Notes: a model not told the origin generated them from the letters alone. DNA of 64,000 bases from an uncultured Flavobacteriales bacterium (GCA_937121175.1 CAKZKD010000018.1:1-64000); one strand, 5' to 3'; counted from the stretch's first letter, positions 28,603-39,114 are shown. Program-made: numbers and translations.

Positions 28603-29919
28603 CTACTTACAACTCATCAGTTTCTTGTAATTATTAACACCCAACAGTGATTTTATCCTTGAATTGGCTTGAGCAAGAAGACTATTCTCATGTTCTGATA
28701 GTCCTATTTTTTTTAATATCTCAATTCGCAAAACAAATTCAAGGGTTCGTCCATAAACCAATAAATCGAAATCATTTAAATGTTTTAAATGCTCTCCATT
28801 ATGAGCTATTTCATTTCGAGTCCTTTTGACCTTTATTAAAAAATCTTCAATTGAATAATCAATGACTTCTTTCAATATTACTTCAATTTGTGGGCTGAAA
28901 TCATTCAACCTTGTTATCAGATTCGGTTGTTTCCAAAAACTTGATTCTTTCCTGAACCATGCGAACAGCTCAGGGTCTTTTATCAATCCTTTAATCTTAT
29001 TGCGTTTCTCAACCCTTTCCGCATCAATTACCTGTTTTTTATAAAACCTATGAAAACTTTCAAGACCAACACATGCGTTAAGGAATCTAGCACGATTCGA
29101 TAGTCCCAAGTTATAGAGCTTTTCAAGAGATAAATCTATAATAACTGTCAACTTATCATCTTTGAACCATTCGTAAAAAACAGTTTTAATTTCCTTCTCA
29201 ATTTTATTGAATCTTATATCAAAATTTCTAGGAAAGAGTCTCTCGTCTAGGTTGTTTTTTAACCAGATGTAATCAAAATGGGTACTATGTAAATTGAAAA
29301 AAGTTATGTTTTCATGTTCAGAGTTTTGATTAGTTAAAAAAAGAATTAACCCCTTTAAAGCTTTGGAGATTTTTAAATAATCATCTAAAGGTTCCTGGTC
29401 TTCTGACTCTATTTCAATTTGTACTTGCCTCTCTACCAAAAGAGAATTAAAACTGGATTGTTTCACATAATTAATAATGATCGAGACGCTAAACACTCCA
29501 AGAGTAAAATCGACAATAGTTTCCTTTTCAGGAATGTCAACCGGTTTTCCTCTAGTGATATTTAAAAAATTCTTAGATGTAATCCAATTATCTAATGCCT
29601 TATTCGAGATAAGCATTTTTTTAAACCTAATCTCTTCAAGAGTTTTCGCTTGCAAGTACCTAATACATCTTTCTACCCTGATTTCACCGGAAAACCCTCC
29701 TTCTCCACTTGACCAAAATCAAATAGAACAATTTATAAATGTAACGTTACCGTAACCAGTAAAAATTCCGAATAATATCGGCCAATCTTCAATCAAACCT
29801 CTTTTATCTAGGCCCGTTTCTATATAAATTTCATCAGAATTGACCACAAGCCAAGCGCTTTCAAAGCACTTAGTTGTCTTTGGAATATATACTGTCCCAA
29901 AATAGCGATCGTTTCTCAT
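28603..29919 (-). pseudogene. ApeA-like HEPN-domain anti-phage protein, split by one in-frame TGA (29719-29721)
   Basis: The 66-aa ORF (MRNDRYFGTVYIP...GYGNVTFINCSI*) and the 350-aa ORF are in the same frame, separated by one TGA; C-terminal HEPN motif RNEIAH. Confidence 0.65.
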
Positions 29920-29925
29920 TAACTA

Positions 29926-30870
29926 TTACTTCAACCAACCCAACACATTCCCCTCAACCCTATTCTCAATACCCGAAATATCGCCCTTAACAAAAGGCTT
30001 ACCTGTAATATTCTCGAATAACTCGATATAACGGTCAGAAACGAGCGTTACAAACTCGTCTGGCATATAGGGCATAGTTTGCCCTTCAAGGCCCTGAAAA
30101 CCATTCTCCATGAGCCACTCGCGTACAAATTCTTTAGAGAGTTGCTTTTGCTTTTCACCTTTGGCTTGTCTTTCGGCATATCCATCCGCATAAAAATATC
30201 GACTAGAGTCTGGTGTATGAATCTCGTCAATCAACCGAATAGCACCCTCTGCATCTCGACCAAATTCGTATTTTGTATCTACCAAAATCAAATCGCGAGC
30301 TGCGGCTAGCTCTGTTCCCCGATGAAACAGCTTGCGGGTATAATCTTCTAATTGTACATAGTCCGATTCCGATATAATGCCTTGTTTTATAATCTCTTCT
30401 CGAGAAATATCCTCGTCATGCCCCTCTTCTGCTTTAGTGGCTGGTGTTATTATCGGTTCCGGGAACTTATCGTTCTCCTCCATTCCGTCTGGCATTGGCA
30501 CGCCACACAACATGCGCTTTCCGGTTTTGTATTCGCGCCATGCGTGTCCTGCCAAGTATCCACGAATCACCATTTCAATCGGAAATACTTTGCAGGTTTT
30601 TCCAACCGTAACGCTAGGGTCTGGCGTTGCTAATTTCCAATTCGGAACAATATCAGAAGTAGCATCCAGCATCAATTCGGCAATTTGGTTCAGTACCTGC
30701 CCTTTATAAGGAATCCCTTTTGGCAAAATGTAATCGAAGGCAGAAATACGGTCGCTGGCCACCATGACCACCAAATCGTTCTCTAGTGTGTACACTTCGC
30801 GTACCTTGCCTTTGTAGTGATTCAGCTGTCCTGGGAAATTAAAATTGGTAGTACCGAGTGTATTACTCAT
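29926..30870 (-). CDS. purC: Phosphoribosylaminoimidazole-succinocarboxamide synthase
   Basis: [66 protein letters not shown]. Confidence 0.95.
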   Translation of the reverse strand: MSNTLGTTNFNFPGQLNHYKGKVREVYTLENDLVVMVASDRISAFDYILPKGIPYKGQVLNQIAELMLDATSDIVPNWKLATPDPSVTVGKTCKVFPIEMVIRGYLAGHAWREYKTGKRMLCGVPMPDGMEENDKFPEPIITPATKAEEGHDEDISREEIIKQGIISESDYVQLEDYTRKLFHRGTELAAARDLILVDTKYEFGRDAEGAIRLIDEIHTPDSSRYFYADGYAERQAKGEKQKQLSKEFVREWLMENGFQGLEGQTMPYMPDEFVTLVSDRYIELFENITGKPFVKGDISGIENRVEGNVLGWLK

Positions 30871-30896
30871 TGTTGTTTGTTTTTGTAATTAACTAC

Positions 30897-31000
30897 CGTC
30901 ATTCCCAGCTTGACTGGGAATCTAAGTTCCGAAACTAGATTCCCGATTTCTCGGGAATGACGTTGAGAAATAATGAAACGTTGAAACAAGTTCAGCATGA
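30897..31000. repeat. Cluster of three GTCAT-type palindromic repeats
   Basis: CGTCATTCCCAGCTTGACTGGGAATCTA (30897-30924), reverse-oriented TAGATTCCCGATTTCTCGGGAATGACG (30936-30962), TGAAACAAGTTCAGCATGA (30982-31000). Confidence 0.7.
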
Positions 31001-31036
31001 GGACATCAGAACATGGGAGACGAATGGACATCCAGA

Positions 31037-32005
31037 TCATTTTTTCGCCGATTTATCTTCCGGTTTATCTTCAAATTTTTGGTAGCGGTCAATGATCTTG
31101 CGCACCAATCGGTGACGAATTACATCTGTACCTTTCATGTGGATGAATGCAATGCCTTCTACCCCTTCCAAATAATTCGTTGCCTGTATCAAACCACTCT
31201 TTTGTTTGGGTGGTAAATCCACTTGACTCATGTCTCCGGTAATCAGGAATTTAGCCGACTTACCCATTCGGGTTAAGAACATTTTCAACTGGCTTTCTGT
31301 AGCATTTTGAGCTTCATCCAGTATTACAAACGCTTTATCTAACGTACGGCCACGCATAAAAGCAAGTGGCGCAATTTGTATAACACCTTTATCTACAAAA
31401 TCATTCAATTTTTCGGATGGAATCATGTCTCGAAGCGCGTCATACAATGGCTGTAAGTACGGGTCCAGCTTCTCTTTCAAGTCTCCCGGAAGGAAGCCTA
31501 AATTTTCACCAGCCTCAACTGCAGGGCGGGTAAGGATTATCTTTTTTACTTCCCTATCTTTTAAAGCCCTTACCGCCAATGCAACCGCGGTGTAGGTTTT
31601 GCCAGTTCCGGCCGGCCCGAGAGCAAACATCATATCGTTGCTGGTGATTTGCTTCACCATTTCTAACTGATTTGGCGTTCTAGCTTTTATCTGCTCGCCG
31701 TGTACACCGTGCAGAATGACCGCATTGTCAAATTCATCAGGTTTTTGTCCGCCCTCTTCCGCAATCATCGCTTCAATGTCTTTGGGATGCAGTTGATTGT
31801 ATTTCTGGTAAAACTTATACATGTTGTGTACAATTAGTTCCAGACGATCCATTTCGGTATCGCTACCCATTACCTTGATGGAATTACCGCGTGCGATTAT
31901 TTTAAGCTTCGGAAAATAGGATTTCAGTAAATCTATATTGCTGTTCTCGGCCCCGAAAATCTCAACGGGATTTACAGCTTCAAATTCAATAACTCTTTCT
32001 TGCAA
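31037..32005 (-). CDS. phoH: PhoH family ATPase
   Basis: FALGPAGTGKTYTAVALAV; ILTRPAVEAGENLGFLPGDLKEKLDPYLQPLYDAL; FVILDEAQNAT. Confidence 0.95.
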   Translation of the reverse strand: MQERVIEFEAVNPVEIFGAENSNIDLLKSYFPKLKIIARGNSIKVMGSDTEMDRLELIVHNMYKFYQKYNQLHPKDIEAMIAEEGGQKPDEFDNAVILHGVHGEQIKARTPNQLEMVKQITSNDMMFALGPAGTGKTYTAVALAVRALKDREVKKIILTRPAVEAGENLGFLPGDLKEKLDPYLQPLYDALRDMIPSEKLNDFVDKGVIQIAPLAFMRGRTLDKAFVILDEAQNATESQLKMFLTRMGKSAKFLITGDMSQVDLPPKQKSGLIQATNYLEGVEGIAFIHMKGTDVIRHRLVRKIIDRYQKFEDKPEDKSAKK

Positions 32006-32091
32006 ATATTCTGATTATATGTATTTTACAATAATTACCTCAACAATCAATTAAACATTTAAAAACGTCAAAAAATGGCGAGGCAATTGTT

Positions 32092-32099
32092 TACTTTTG
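32092..32099 (+). promoter_or_regulatory. Candidate Bacteroidetes -7 element (TACTTTTG)
   Basis: Matches TAnnTTTG upstream of the gene at 32146. Confidence 0.5.
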
Positions 32100-32145
32100 C
32101 GCCCTAACAAAGATATTTAAACTTAAGGTATTTACCAGTAATTTC

Positions 32146-32961
32146 ATGGCAATCGTTACACTCACAACGGACTTTGGACACAAAGATTATTACACCGCCG
32201 CTGTTCGAGGAACACTCTTCTCCATGTTTCCAGAAATTCACATCGAAGACATTAGTCATGGAATCAGTAAATACAACATTCTCCAAGCTGCATTTGTAAT
32301 TAAAAACGCCTACCAACACTTCCCGAAAGGAAGTATCCACATTATTGGCGTTATGACCCATACTCGTGGTGAAATTTCTGAAGGCGACAAAGTTTTAGAC
32401 GCAATAGACCATGTAGCCTTAGAATACGACGGGCATTATTTTATAGGCGCTGACAACGGTATGTTTAGCTACTTACTTGATTTTGCTCCCGATAAAATAA
32501 TCACCCTTAAAATTCAAAAAGATACTGCACAAGAGTCTTTTCCTACAAAAGATGTATTCTGTAAAGCCGCTGCGCATCTAGCCCGAGGCGGAACGCTAGA
32601 GGTACTAGGCTCACCCAGGAATTCATTAAACCAAGGAGGCATAATTCAAGCATTTGCCGAGGGCGGAAACATTCGAGGAGAAGTAATTTACGTTGATGAT
32701 TACGGAAACGCAATTACCAACATAACCGAAACTCTATTCAACCAAACCAGCAAAAGCAGGAGTTTTACCATTTCAACAAAACTCAGTGGCTACAACATCC
32801 GCCGACTCACCGAAAATTACCATGAAACCAAAGAAGGTGAGCGACTTGCACTGTTTAACTCTTCTGGCTACCTGGAGATTGCAATGAACCTAGGTCACTC
32901 CTCTAACCTAATGGGACTAAAAGTAAACGATGTTGTACGTGTGGAATTCAAAGACGAATGA
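32146..32961 (+). CDS. SAM hydroxide adenosyltransferase family protein (DUF62)
   Basis: VTLTTDFGHKDYYTAAVRGTLFSMFPEIHIEDISHGI; YVDDYGNAITNI. Confidence 0.9.
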   Translation: MAIVTLTTDFGHKDYYTAAVRGTLFSMFPEIHIEDISHGISKYNILQAAFVIKNAYQHFPKGSIHIIGVMTHTRGEISEGDKVLDAIDHVALEYDGHYFIGADNGMFSYLLDFAPDKIITLKIQKDTAQESFPTKDVFCKAAAHLARGGTLEVLGSPRNSLNQGGIIQAFAEGGNIRGEVIYVDDYGNAITNITETLFNQTSKSRSFTISTKLSGYNIRRLTENYHETKEGERLALFNSSGYLEIAMNLGHSSNLMGLKVNDVVRVEFKDE

Positions 32962-33254
32962 TAACCCGAATTGTAAAAATGACTTTTCGTGAAGACGCGA
33001 TTGACAGCTTTAAAGCGCTCTTCCAAGAACACAAGGAGGCAATTGCTAACCAACCTGGATGCGAGAAATTATCTTTGTTACAAGATGTAAACAATCCCGC
33101 CATATTCATGACCTACAGCTGGTGGAACTCAACCGACGAACTCAACAATTACCGACACTCAGAAACCTTCGGAATAGTTTGGCCTGCAACAAAAAAACTC
33201 TTCGCCGAAAAACCGGAAGCTTGGAGCGTTAACGAAGTTGTTCAGGTGAAGTAA
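32958..33254 (+). CDS. Antibiotic biosynthesis monooxygenase (ABM) family protein
   Basis: ITRIVKMTFREDAIDSFKALFQEHKEAIANQPGCEKLSLLQD...TYSWWNS. Confidence 0.88.
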   Translation: MITRIVKMTFREDAIDSFKALFQEHKEAIANQPGCEKLSLLQDVNNPAIFMTYSWWNSTDELNNYRHSETFGIVWPATKKLFAEKPEAWSVNEVVQVK

Positions 33255-33429
33255 TAATTCAATGTTCAATGGGGCAATTACCAATTTTCAATGCTTTAAT
33301 TATCAATTAAGTACAGAAATAAACAGCACCCTAACGACCTTGAATCAAGCTTAAAACAATGAAATAATAACTAAAATCCACCTGTCCATAGAACTACCCA
33401 AATCTCAATTAAAAACTCAGCATTCAAAA

Positions 33430-33520
33430 TTGAGAATTGAGATTTGAGAATTGCGATTTGAGATTTGAGAATTGAGAATTGAGAATTGAGAATTGAGAAT
33501 TGAGAATTGAGAATTGAATT
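33430..33520. repeat. 7-bp tandem repeat (TTGAGAA/TTGAGAT), 12 units
   Basis: Direct reading; seven consecutive identical TTGAGAA units at 33465-33513. Confidence 0.95.
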
Positions 33521-33572
33521 AAAGTAATCCAGCTACCAAATTTCGAACAAAACATAAACTTACGTTTGCGAC

Positions 33573-34880
33573 ATGCTTAAAGAGCTACTCTCAGCTAAAA
33601 TATTATCTCAATTAATCCTTACTCTTGGCGGATATTTGCTATTAGCAGCAGTTATTCCTAGAACAGACTTCACCTCCTTTATTGCCATATACACACTCCT
33701 ATTTTTTGGATATTTACTACTCATTCGAGCAAAACTCAACCTTGCCAGCATTTTCACCATTGGATTAGCCTCTCGATTAATATTCCTTTCATGTACGCCC
33801 AGCCTGAGCGATGACGTGTATAGATTCCTTTGGGATGGGCGGCTTTGGACACAAGGCGTAAATCCCTTCCAATATATTCCACAATACTTTATAGACAACC
33901 CAAACAACCTAAAAGGCTTAGAAGAATTGTACCCTCACCTCAACTCAAAACAATACTTCGCCATTTACCCACCTATCAATCAATTTATCTTTGGAATCAC
34001 CGCCCTACTTGTCCCGGCAGGATTTTTTAAAGCACAACTAACCCTAAAGCTCATTTTGATTGCAGGTGAATTACTACTCTTTCGTTATGGAGTTAAATTA
34101 CTCAAAACCCATAATCTCAATCCAGGGCTCATAGGCCTTTATTTCCTGAATCCGCTTGTGATCATTGAAATAACAGGAAACCTACATTTTGAAGGACTTA
34201 TGTCAACATTCGTACTTGCTAGTTTTTATTATTTAAAAACCAATCGCTGGGCCTTATCCTCAATAGCATTTGCTTTCGCTATTTGCACGAAGCTCTTACC
34301 GATACTTTACCTACCGCTTTTACTTCCAATTTTAGGACTCTCAAAAACCATCAAATACAATGTACTTACATTAACCGTTTGCGCCCTTTTATTTCTTCCA
34401 TTCCTAAATCTGGAACTCGCCATGAACATGTTAAATAGCATCGACCTATACTACCAAAGCTTTAAATTTAACTCATTTATATACAGTGTATTGCTGGATT
34501 TACTTGGAGAAGAAAGTAAAGTCTGGATTGGACTTATTTTAGCCTTAATTCCTGCCCTTTTTATATTACGCTTAGCATTCAAAAAAGGAGACTACAAAAG
34601 CGTTATTGAACGAAGCTTTGGAGCGCACACCTTGTACTACATATTCTCAGCGGTAGTACACCCATGGTACCTAGTCACACTACTTGCACTAAACACTATC
34701 CTACAGCATAAATTCATAATCATTTGGAGTTACCTCATAGGACTCTCTTACTTCACGTATCGAACCTTACCGTACGAGGAAAGTTCTTTTGTAATTGCCA
34801 TTCAGTACTTAGTAGTGCTAATCTGGGCCGCGATAGAATACTCGAAACAGAAAAACCAATCAAAACTTGCTACTGCTTAA
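33573..34880 (+). CDS. Polytopic membrane protein, GT87/mannosyltransferase-like
   Basis: SDDVYRFLWDGRLWTQGVNPFQY pattern typical of lipid-dependent glycosyltransferases; many TM helices. Confidence 0.7.
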   Translation: MLKELLSAKILSQLILTLGGYLLLAAVIPRTDFTSFIAIYTLLFFGYLLLIRAKLNLASIFTIGLASRLIFLSCTPSLSDDVYRFLWDGRLWTQGVNPFQYIPQYFIDNPNNLKGLEELYPHLNSKQYFAIYPPINQFIFGITALLVPAGFFKAQLTLKLILIAGELLLFRYGVKLLKTHNLNPGLIGLYFLNPLVIIEITGNLHFEGLMSTFVLASFYYLKTNRWALSSIAFAFAICTKLLPILYLPLLLPILGLSKTIKYNVLTLTVCALLFLPFLNLELAMNMLNSIDLYYQSFKFNSFIYSVLLDLLGEESKVWIGLILALIPALFILRLAFKKGDYKSVIERSFGAHTLYYIFSAVVHPWYLVTLLALNTILQHKFIIIWSYLIGLSYFTYRTLPYEESSFVIAIQYLVVLIWAAIEYSKQKNQSKLATA

Positions 34881-34898
34881 CCTATATTTGAAGCAAGT

Positions 34899-36329
34899 AT
34901 GCAGCAACAAAAACCCATTAGTTTACCCCTCGCATTTGCACCAATAATTGTACTTATACCTTTACTTGCCGCTAATGTTTATTTCTTTGGAGACAACAGT
35001 CTTGGTGGGTCCAACCAACTAGCACTTCTGTTTGCGGCAGCTATAGCAAGCATTATCGGATTCAAACAAGGACTCTCATTCGACGAGATACTGGAACACA
35101 TCAAAAAAGCAATCAACTCCACCCTAGGAGCTATTATCATCCTACTTCTTATCGGAGCCTTAGCCGGCACTTGGCTGATTAGCGGAGTTATTCCAGCCCT
35201 GATTTATTACGGACTACAAATCGCCCATCCATCTTACTTTCTGGTAGCAGCTTCGGTGGTCTGTGCTATTATTTCTATTGCTTCAGGCAGCTCATGGAGC
35301 ACCATTGCAACAATTGGCATTGCGCTGCTTGGAATTGGAAAAGCACTAGGGTTTAGTGAGGCTGTAATTGGCGGAGCTATAATTACTGGAGCATATTTCG
35401 GAGACAAAATGAGTCCACTTAGTGACACTACCAATCTTGCAGCAGCAGTGAGTGGCGCCAAGCTTTTCGACCATATTCGTTATATGCTCTTAACAACAGT
35501 TCCTTCTTACACCATTAATCTGATTATCTTCTTTATTATTGGTTTAAATTACGCTCCAGAGGCCAGTAGCGTTGGACTAAACGAACTAAATAATGCATTA
35601 ATTGAAAGCTTCAACATTACACCTATACTTTTTATTGTTCCAGCTTTAGTGGTTGTACTTATCATTAAAAAAGTGGATCCTATTCCAGCGTTATTCGTCG
35701 GTATAATAAGCGCTGCATTATGTGCCGTGGTTTTTCAACCTGAACTTATCGAACAACTCGGACAAAAATCGAGTTACCTTAAAAACAGTTACTTCGTCAT
35801 ATTATCCGCAGCTGGCGCCGACACGGTTATTGAAACCGGAAACACCGCTTTAACGGATTTATTAAGTTCTGGCGGCATGGCAGGAATGCTAAACACTGTA
35901 TGGCTAATCATCTGTGCGATGGTGTTTGGAGGGTCAATGGAAGCTATCGGAGCATTGCAACGCATTGCACAATGGTTAATTAGCGGAGTTAAAAGTCTTG
36001 GAGGATTGCTCGCAACTACTGTCGGCTCCTGTTTATTCATCAACCTTACGGCCAGCGACCAGTACTTAGCTATAGTTGTTCCAGGCAGAATGTACAAAGA
36101 TGCATTTGATGCTAAAAAATTAGCTCCCGAAAACCTTAGCCGAACATTGGAAGATAGCGGCACGGTTACCTCTGTTTTAATACCGTGGAATACTTGTGGC
36201 GCTACCCAAAGCGCAGTGCTTGGAGTCGCTACGCTAACCTACTTACCTTTTTGCTTTTTCAACTACCTCAGCCCACTAATGTCCATTACTTTTGCGGTAT
36301 TAAAAATAAAAATTAAGCGATTAAAATAA
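34899..36329 (+). CDS. NhaC family Na+/H+ antiporter
   Basis: GSSWSTIATIGIALLGIGKALGFSEAVIGGAIITGAYFGDKMSPLSDTTNLAAAVSG. Confidence 0.93.
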   Translation: MQQQKPISLPLAFAPIIVLIPLLAANVYFFGDNSLGGSNQLALLFAAAIASIIGFKQGLSFDEILEHIKKAINSTLGAIIILLLIGALAGTWLISGVIPALIYYGLQIAHPSYFLVAASVVCAIISIASGSSWSTIATIGIALLGIGKALGFSEAVIGGAIITGAYFGDKMSPLSDTTNLAAAVSGAKLFDHIRYMLLTTVPSYTINLIIFFIIGLNYAPEASSVGLNELNNALIESFNITPILFIVPALVVVLIIKKVDPIPALFVGIISAALCAVVFQPELIEQLGQKSSYLKNSYFVILSAAGADTVIETGNTALTDLLSSGGMAGMLNTVWLIICAMVFGGSMEAIGALQRIAQWLISGVKSLGGLLATTVGSCLFINLTASDQYLAIVVPGRMYKDAFDAKKLAPENLSRTLEDSGTVTSVLIPWNTCGATQSAVLGVATLTYLPFCFFNYLSPLMSITFAVLKIKIKRLK

Positions 36330-36342
36330 ATCATATAAATGA

Positions 36343-37443
36343 TTGATTATGAAAAATATACTTCTATTTATATCAATAATAACATCACCATTCTTCAGTA
36401 ATGCACAATTGGACTCATTAACAGATGGATTCTCTCAAGAATTCTATGTTGATTTTTACTACAGCTACGATTTCAACCAACCTTTTGACCACGCACGACC
36501 CGACTTTTTGTACCAGTACAACAAACACGATCAAATGAGTATCAACATGGCAATGGCGGACTTCTCCTATGTTAAAGGAAAGATGTCTGCCAATTTGGGA
36601 ATGAACTTCGGTGATTTTCCTTCAGCAAACATGGCTCACGAAAGAAACCTGCTAAACGCACTCTACGAAGCCAACATCAATTACAGATTTACAGAAGATT
36701 TGGAGCTAACAGTAGGTATGTTCTCATCGCACATGGGCTTTGAGTCAGCATTATCCTTCGACAATTTACTAACCTCCCATTCATTGGCCAGCGAGTGGAC
36801 CCCGTATTATCTGGCTGGTGCAAAATTGGGTTACAAACCATTCAAAAAATGGTATTTCTCGTTGACGTTAGCTAATGGAAATCAAAACATTACAGAATCG
36901 GTTGCAAATACGAACAAAGCAATTGGAGCTCAAGCAACCTTTGAGCCTAACGAAAAGTTAGCCATCAACTACAGCAATCTGTATAGCAACGACGCGCCAG
37001 ATAGTGCAGGTCTATTTGTGTTTTACAACAATTTGTACGCAACCTACAGTCCTACAGAAAAACTTGACCTTGTAGCCGGATTCGATTACGCCATTGGCAA
37101 TAATGAAGTCACCAACCTACAATCGCAGTTGTTTGTGGCTAGCGTACTTGCACGATACTATGTTTATGACAAGTGGGCGCTTGCTGGTAGGTTTGAAATG
37201 TACAACGACCCAGATGGCATCTACATGAACCCGATAGTTGGCAATGTTGAAATGATGAGCTACTCTGGCGGAGTTGAATATTTTGCAACTGAGAATATCA
37301 AATTCAAATTGGAAGGTCGTGCATTTAGTAACACTTCTCCGATATTTCGCTATGACCAAGGCATTGACCAATCTCAGTTACCTGGAGTTGAATACATTGC
37401 CAGTAATTCTAACCTGTTATTTAGCGTTCAAGCCAAGTTTTAG
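36343..37443 (+). CDS. Outer-membrane beta-barrel protein (porin-like)
   Basis: Signal peptide; alternating barrel pattern ending SNLLFSVQAKF. Confidence 0.8.
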   Translation: MIMKNILLFISIITSPFFSNAQLDSLTDGFSQEFYVDFYYSYDFNQPFDHARPDFLYQYNKHDQMSINMAMADFSYVKGKMSANLGMNFGDFPSANMAHERNLLNALYEANINYRFTEDLELTVGMFSSHMGFESALSFDNLLTSHSLASEWTPYYLAGAKLGYKPFKKWYFSLTLANGNQNITESVANTNKAIGAQATFEPNEKLAINYSNLYSNDAPDSAGLFVFYNNLYATYSPTEKLDLVAGFDYAIGNNEVTNLQSQLFVASVLARYYVYDKWALAGRFEMYNDPDGIYMNPIVGNVEMMSYSGGVEYFATENIKFKLEGRAFSNTSPIFRYDQGIDQSQLPGVEYIASNSNLLFSVQAKF

Positions 37444-38729
37444 TGACTCCCTCTACCCCTTTAGCCGAGCGACTTCGCCCAAAATCGTTAGACAATTACA
37501 TAGGGCAACAACACCTTGTTGGAAAAGGTGCGGTATTGCGCAACTCCATTGACTCTGGGCTAATTCCGTCAATCATTCTTTGGGGACCTCCAGGAGTCGG
37601 TAAAACCACCTTGGCAAGTATTATTAGCCAAACACTAAAACGCCCGTTTTATATTTTATCAGCCATTAACTCTGGCGTTAAGGATGTTCGAGAAGCCATA
37701 CAAAAAGCTGAAAAATCACAGTTTTTCGGCACCAACAACCCAATTTTGTTTATTGATGAAATTCATCGGTTTTCAAAATCGCAACAAGACTCATTGTTGG
37801 GCGCAGTTGAAAAAGGAACGATTACGCTTATTGGTGCAACTACAGAGAACCCTTCTTTTGAAGTGATTTCAGCACTTTTGTCTCGTTGTCAGGTGTATGT
37901 GCTCAAATCGTTTGAAAAAGCAGATTTAGAGTACCTTCTTACGTCGGCATTAAAAAATGACGAGCATCTTGCTAAATTGAATATAAAAGTAAAGGAGCAA
38001 GAAGCTTTGTTCCGATTAAGCGGCGGAGATGCACGAAAAATGTTGAACACCCTAGAAATTGTAGTCAACAGCTTGAATGATGGCAAAAAGAAAATAGAAA
38101 TTGACAACGACAAGGTTGTCAATATTATCCAGCAAAACACGGTATTGTACGACAAGACCGGAGAAATGCATTACGATGTTATTTCGGCATTCATAAAGTC
38201 AATGCGTGGTTCCGACCCAAATGCTGCCGTTTACTACTTAGCCAGAATGGTTGAAGGTGGAGAAGACCCGAAGTTTATAGCGCGTCGTATGCTCATTTTT
38301 GCTTCTGAAGATATTGGACTAGCCAACCCCACCGCTCTTGTTATGGCAAACACCTGCTTTGAGGCTGTAGCTAAAATCGGCTACCCTGAATGTGATATTA
38401 TCTTGAGTCAGACGGTGATTTACTTAGCCACCTCAGCAAAAAGTAACTCTGCATACAAAGCCATAAGAGAAACTCGGAAATTTGTGCGTGATACCGGAAA
38501 TCTTTCTATTCCATTAAACATAAGAAACGCACCAACAGAGTTAATGAAAGAATTGGACTACGGAAAAGATTATGCCTATGCTCACAATTACGAAGGAAAC
38601 TTTGTGGAGCACGAGTTTTTACCAGAAGATATTAGCGGGAGACCGTTCTATATTCCAGGCACAAATAAAAGAGAACAAGCCATTCAACTCGACTTAAGAG
38701 AAAAATGGAAAACGAAATACGGATACTAA
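37443..38729 (+). CDS. rarA: Replication-associated recombination protein A
   Basis: PLAERLRPKSLDNYIGQQHLVGKGAVLR; WGPPGVGKTTLA; LFIDEIHRFSKSQQDSLL. Confidence 0.95.
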   Translation: MTPSTPLAERLRPKSLDNYIGQQHLVGKGAVLRNSIDSGLIPSIILWGPPGVGKTTLASIISQTLKRPFYILSAINSGVKDVREAIQKAEKSQFFGTNNPILFIDEIHRFSKSQQDSLLGAVEKGTITLIGATTENPSFEVISALLSRCQVYVLKSFEKADLEYLLTSALKNDEHLAKLNIKVKEQEALFRLSGGDARKMLNTLEIVVNSLNDGKKKIEIDNDKVVNIIQQNTVLYDKTGEMHYDVISAFIKSMRGSDPNAAVYYLARMVEGGEDPKFIARRMLIFASEDIGLANPTALVMANTCFEAVAKIGYPECDIILSQTVIYLATSAKSNSAYKAIRETRKFVRDTGNLSIPLNIRNAPTELMKELDYGKDYAYAHNYEGNFVEHEFLPEDISGRPFYIPGTNKREQAIQLDLREKWKTKYGY

Positions 38730-38730
38730 C

Positions 38731-39114
38731 ATGGGATTGACAAATAACGACATACTAAAGAAGATTCGCGTTGCGCTTAAACTAAGAGACGATGATATCG
38801 TTCGTATTCTAAAACACGTTGATTATGATATTACCAAAAGTGAACTAGGTGCATTTTTTAGAGCTGAAGAACACACTAAATACACGGAACTTAAAGACCA
38901 AATTTTACGAAACTTCTTGAACGGACTCGTGATTGAAAAACGAGGAAGAATGGAACGTAAAAAACCAGAAGAAAACTCTAAAGCAACAAAAAACAAGTCA
39001 ACTCCTACTCCACCTGCGGCTAAAGAAACTCCTGTAAAATCAAATCGAAAGCCCTTTGCCGGTGAGGCGGGAAAAACCATTCAACGAAAACGAAGACCCA
39101 GAATTGGGGAGTAA
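38731..39114 (+). CDS. DUF1456 (YehS-like) protein
   Basis: MGLTNNDILKKIRVALKLRDDDIVRILKHVDYDITKSELGAFFR; one domain plus a Lys/Arg-rich tail. Confidence 0.85.
   Translation: MGLTNNDILKKIRVALKLRDDDIVRILKHVDYDITKSELGAFFRAEEHTKYTELKDQILRNFLNGLVIEKRGRMERKKPEENSKATKNKSTPTPPAAKETPVKSNRKPFAGEAGKTIQRKRRPRIGE

Noticed and set aside
32146-32961. Halogenase (fluorinase/chlorinase) for a natural product
   Set aside because: The DUF62 family is dominated by SAM hydroxide adenosyltransferases and there is no biosynthetic context here.
33430-33520. Possible CRISPR array
   Set aside because: The period is 7 bp with no spacers; it is a simple tandem repeat.
33430-33520. Promoter array
   Set aside because: TTGAGAA units lack the TAnnTTTG -7 element; periodicity alone does not support promoter function.
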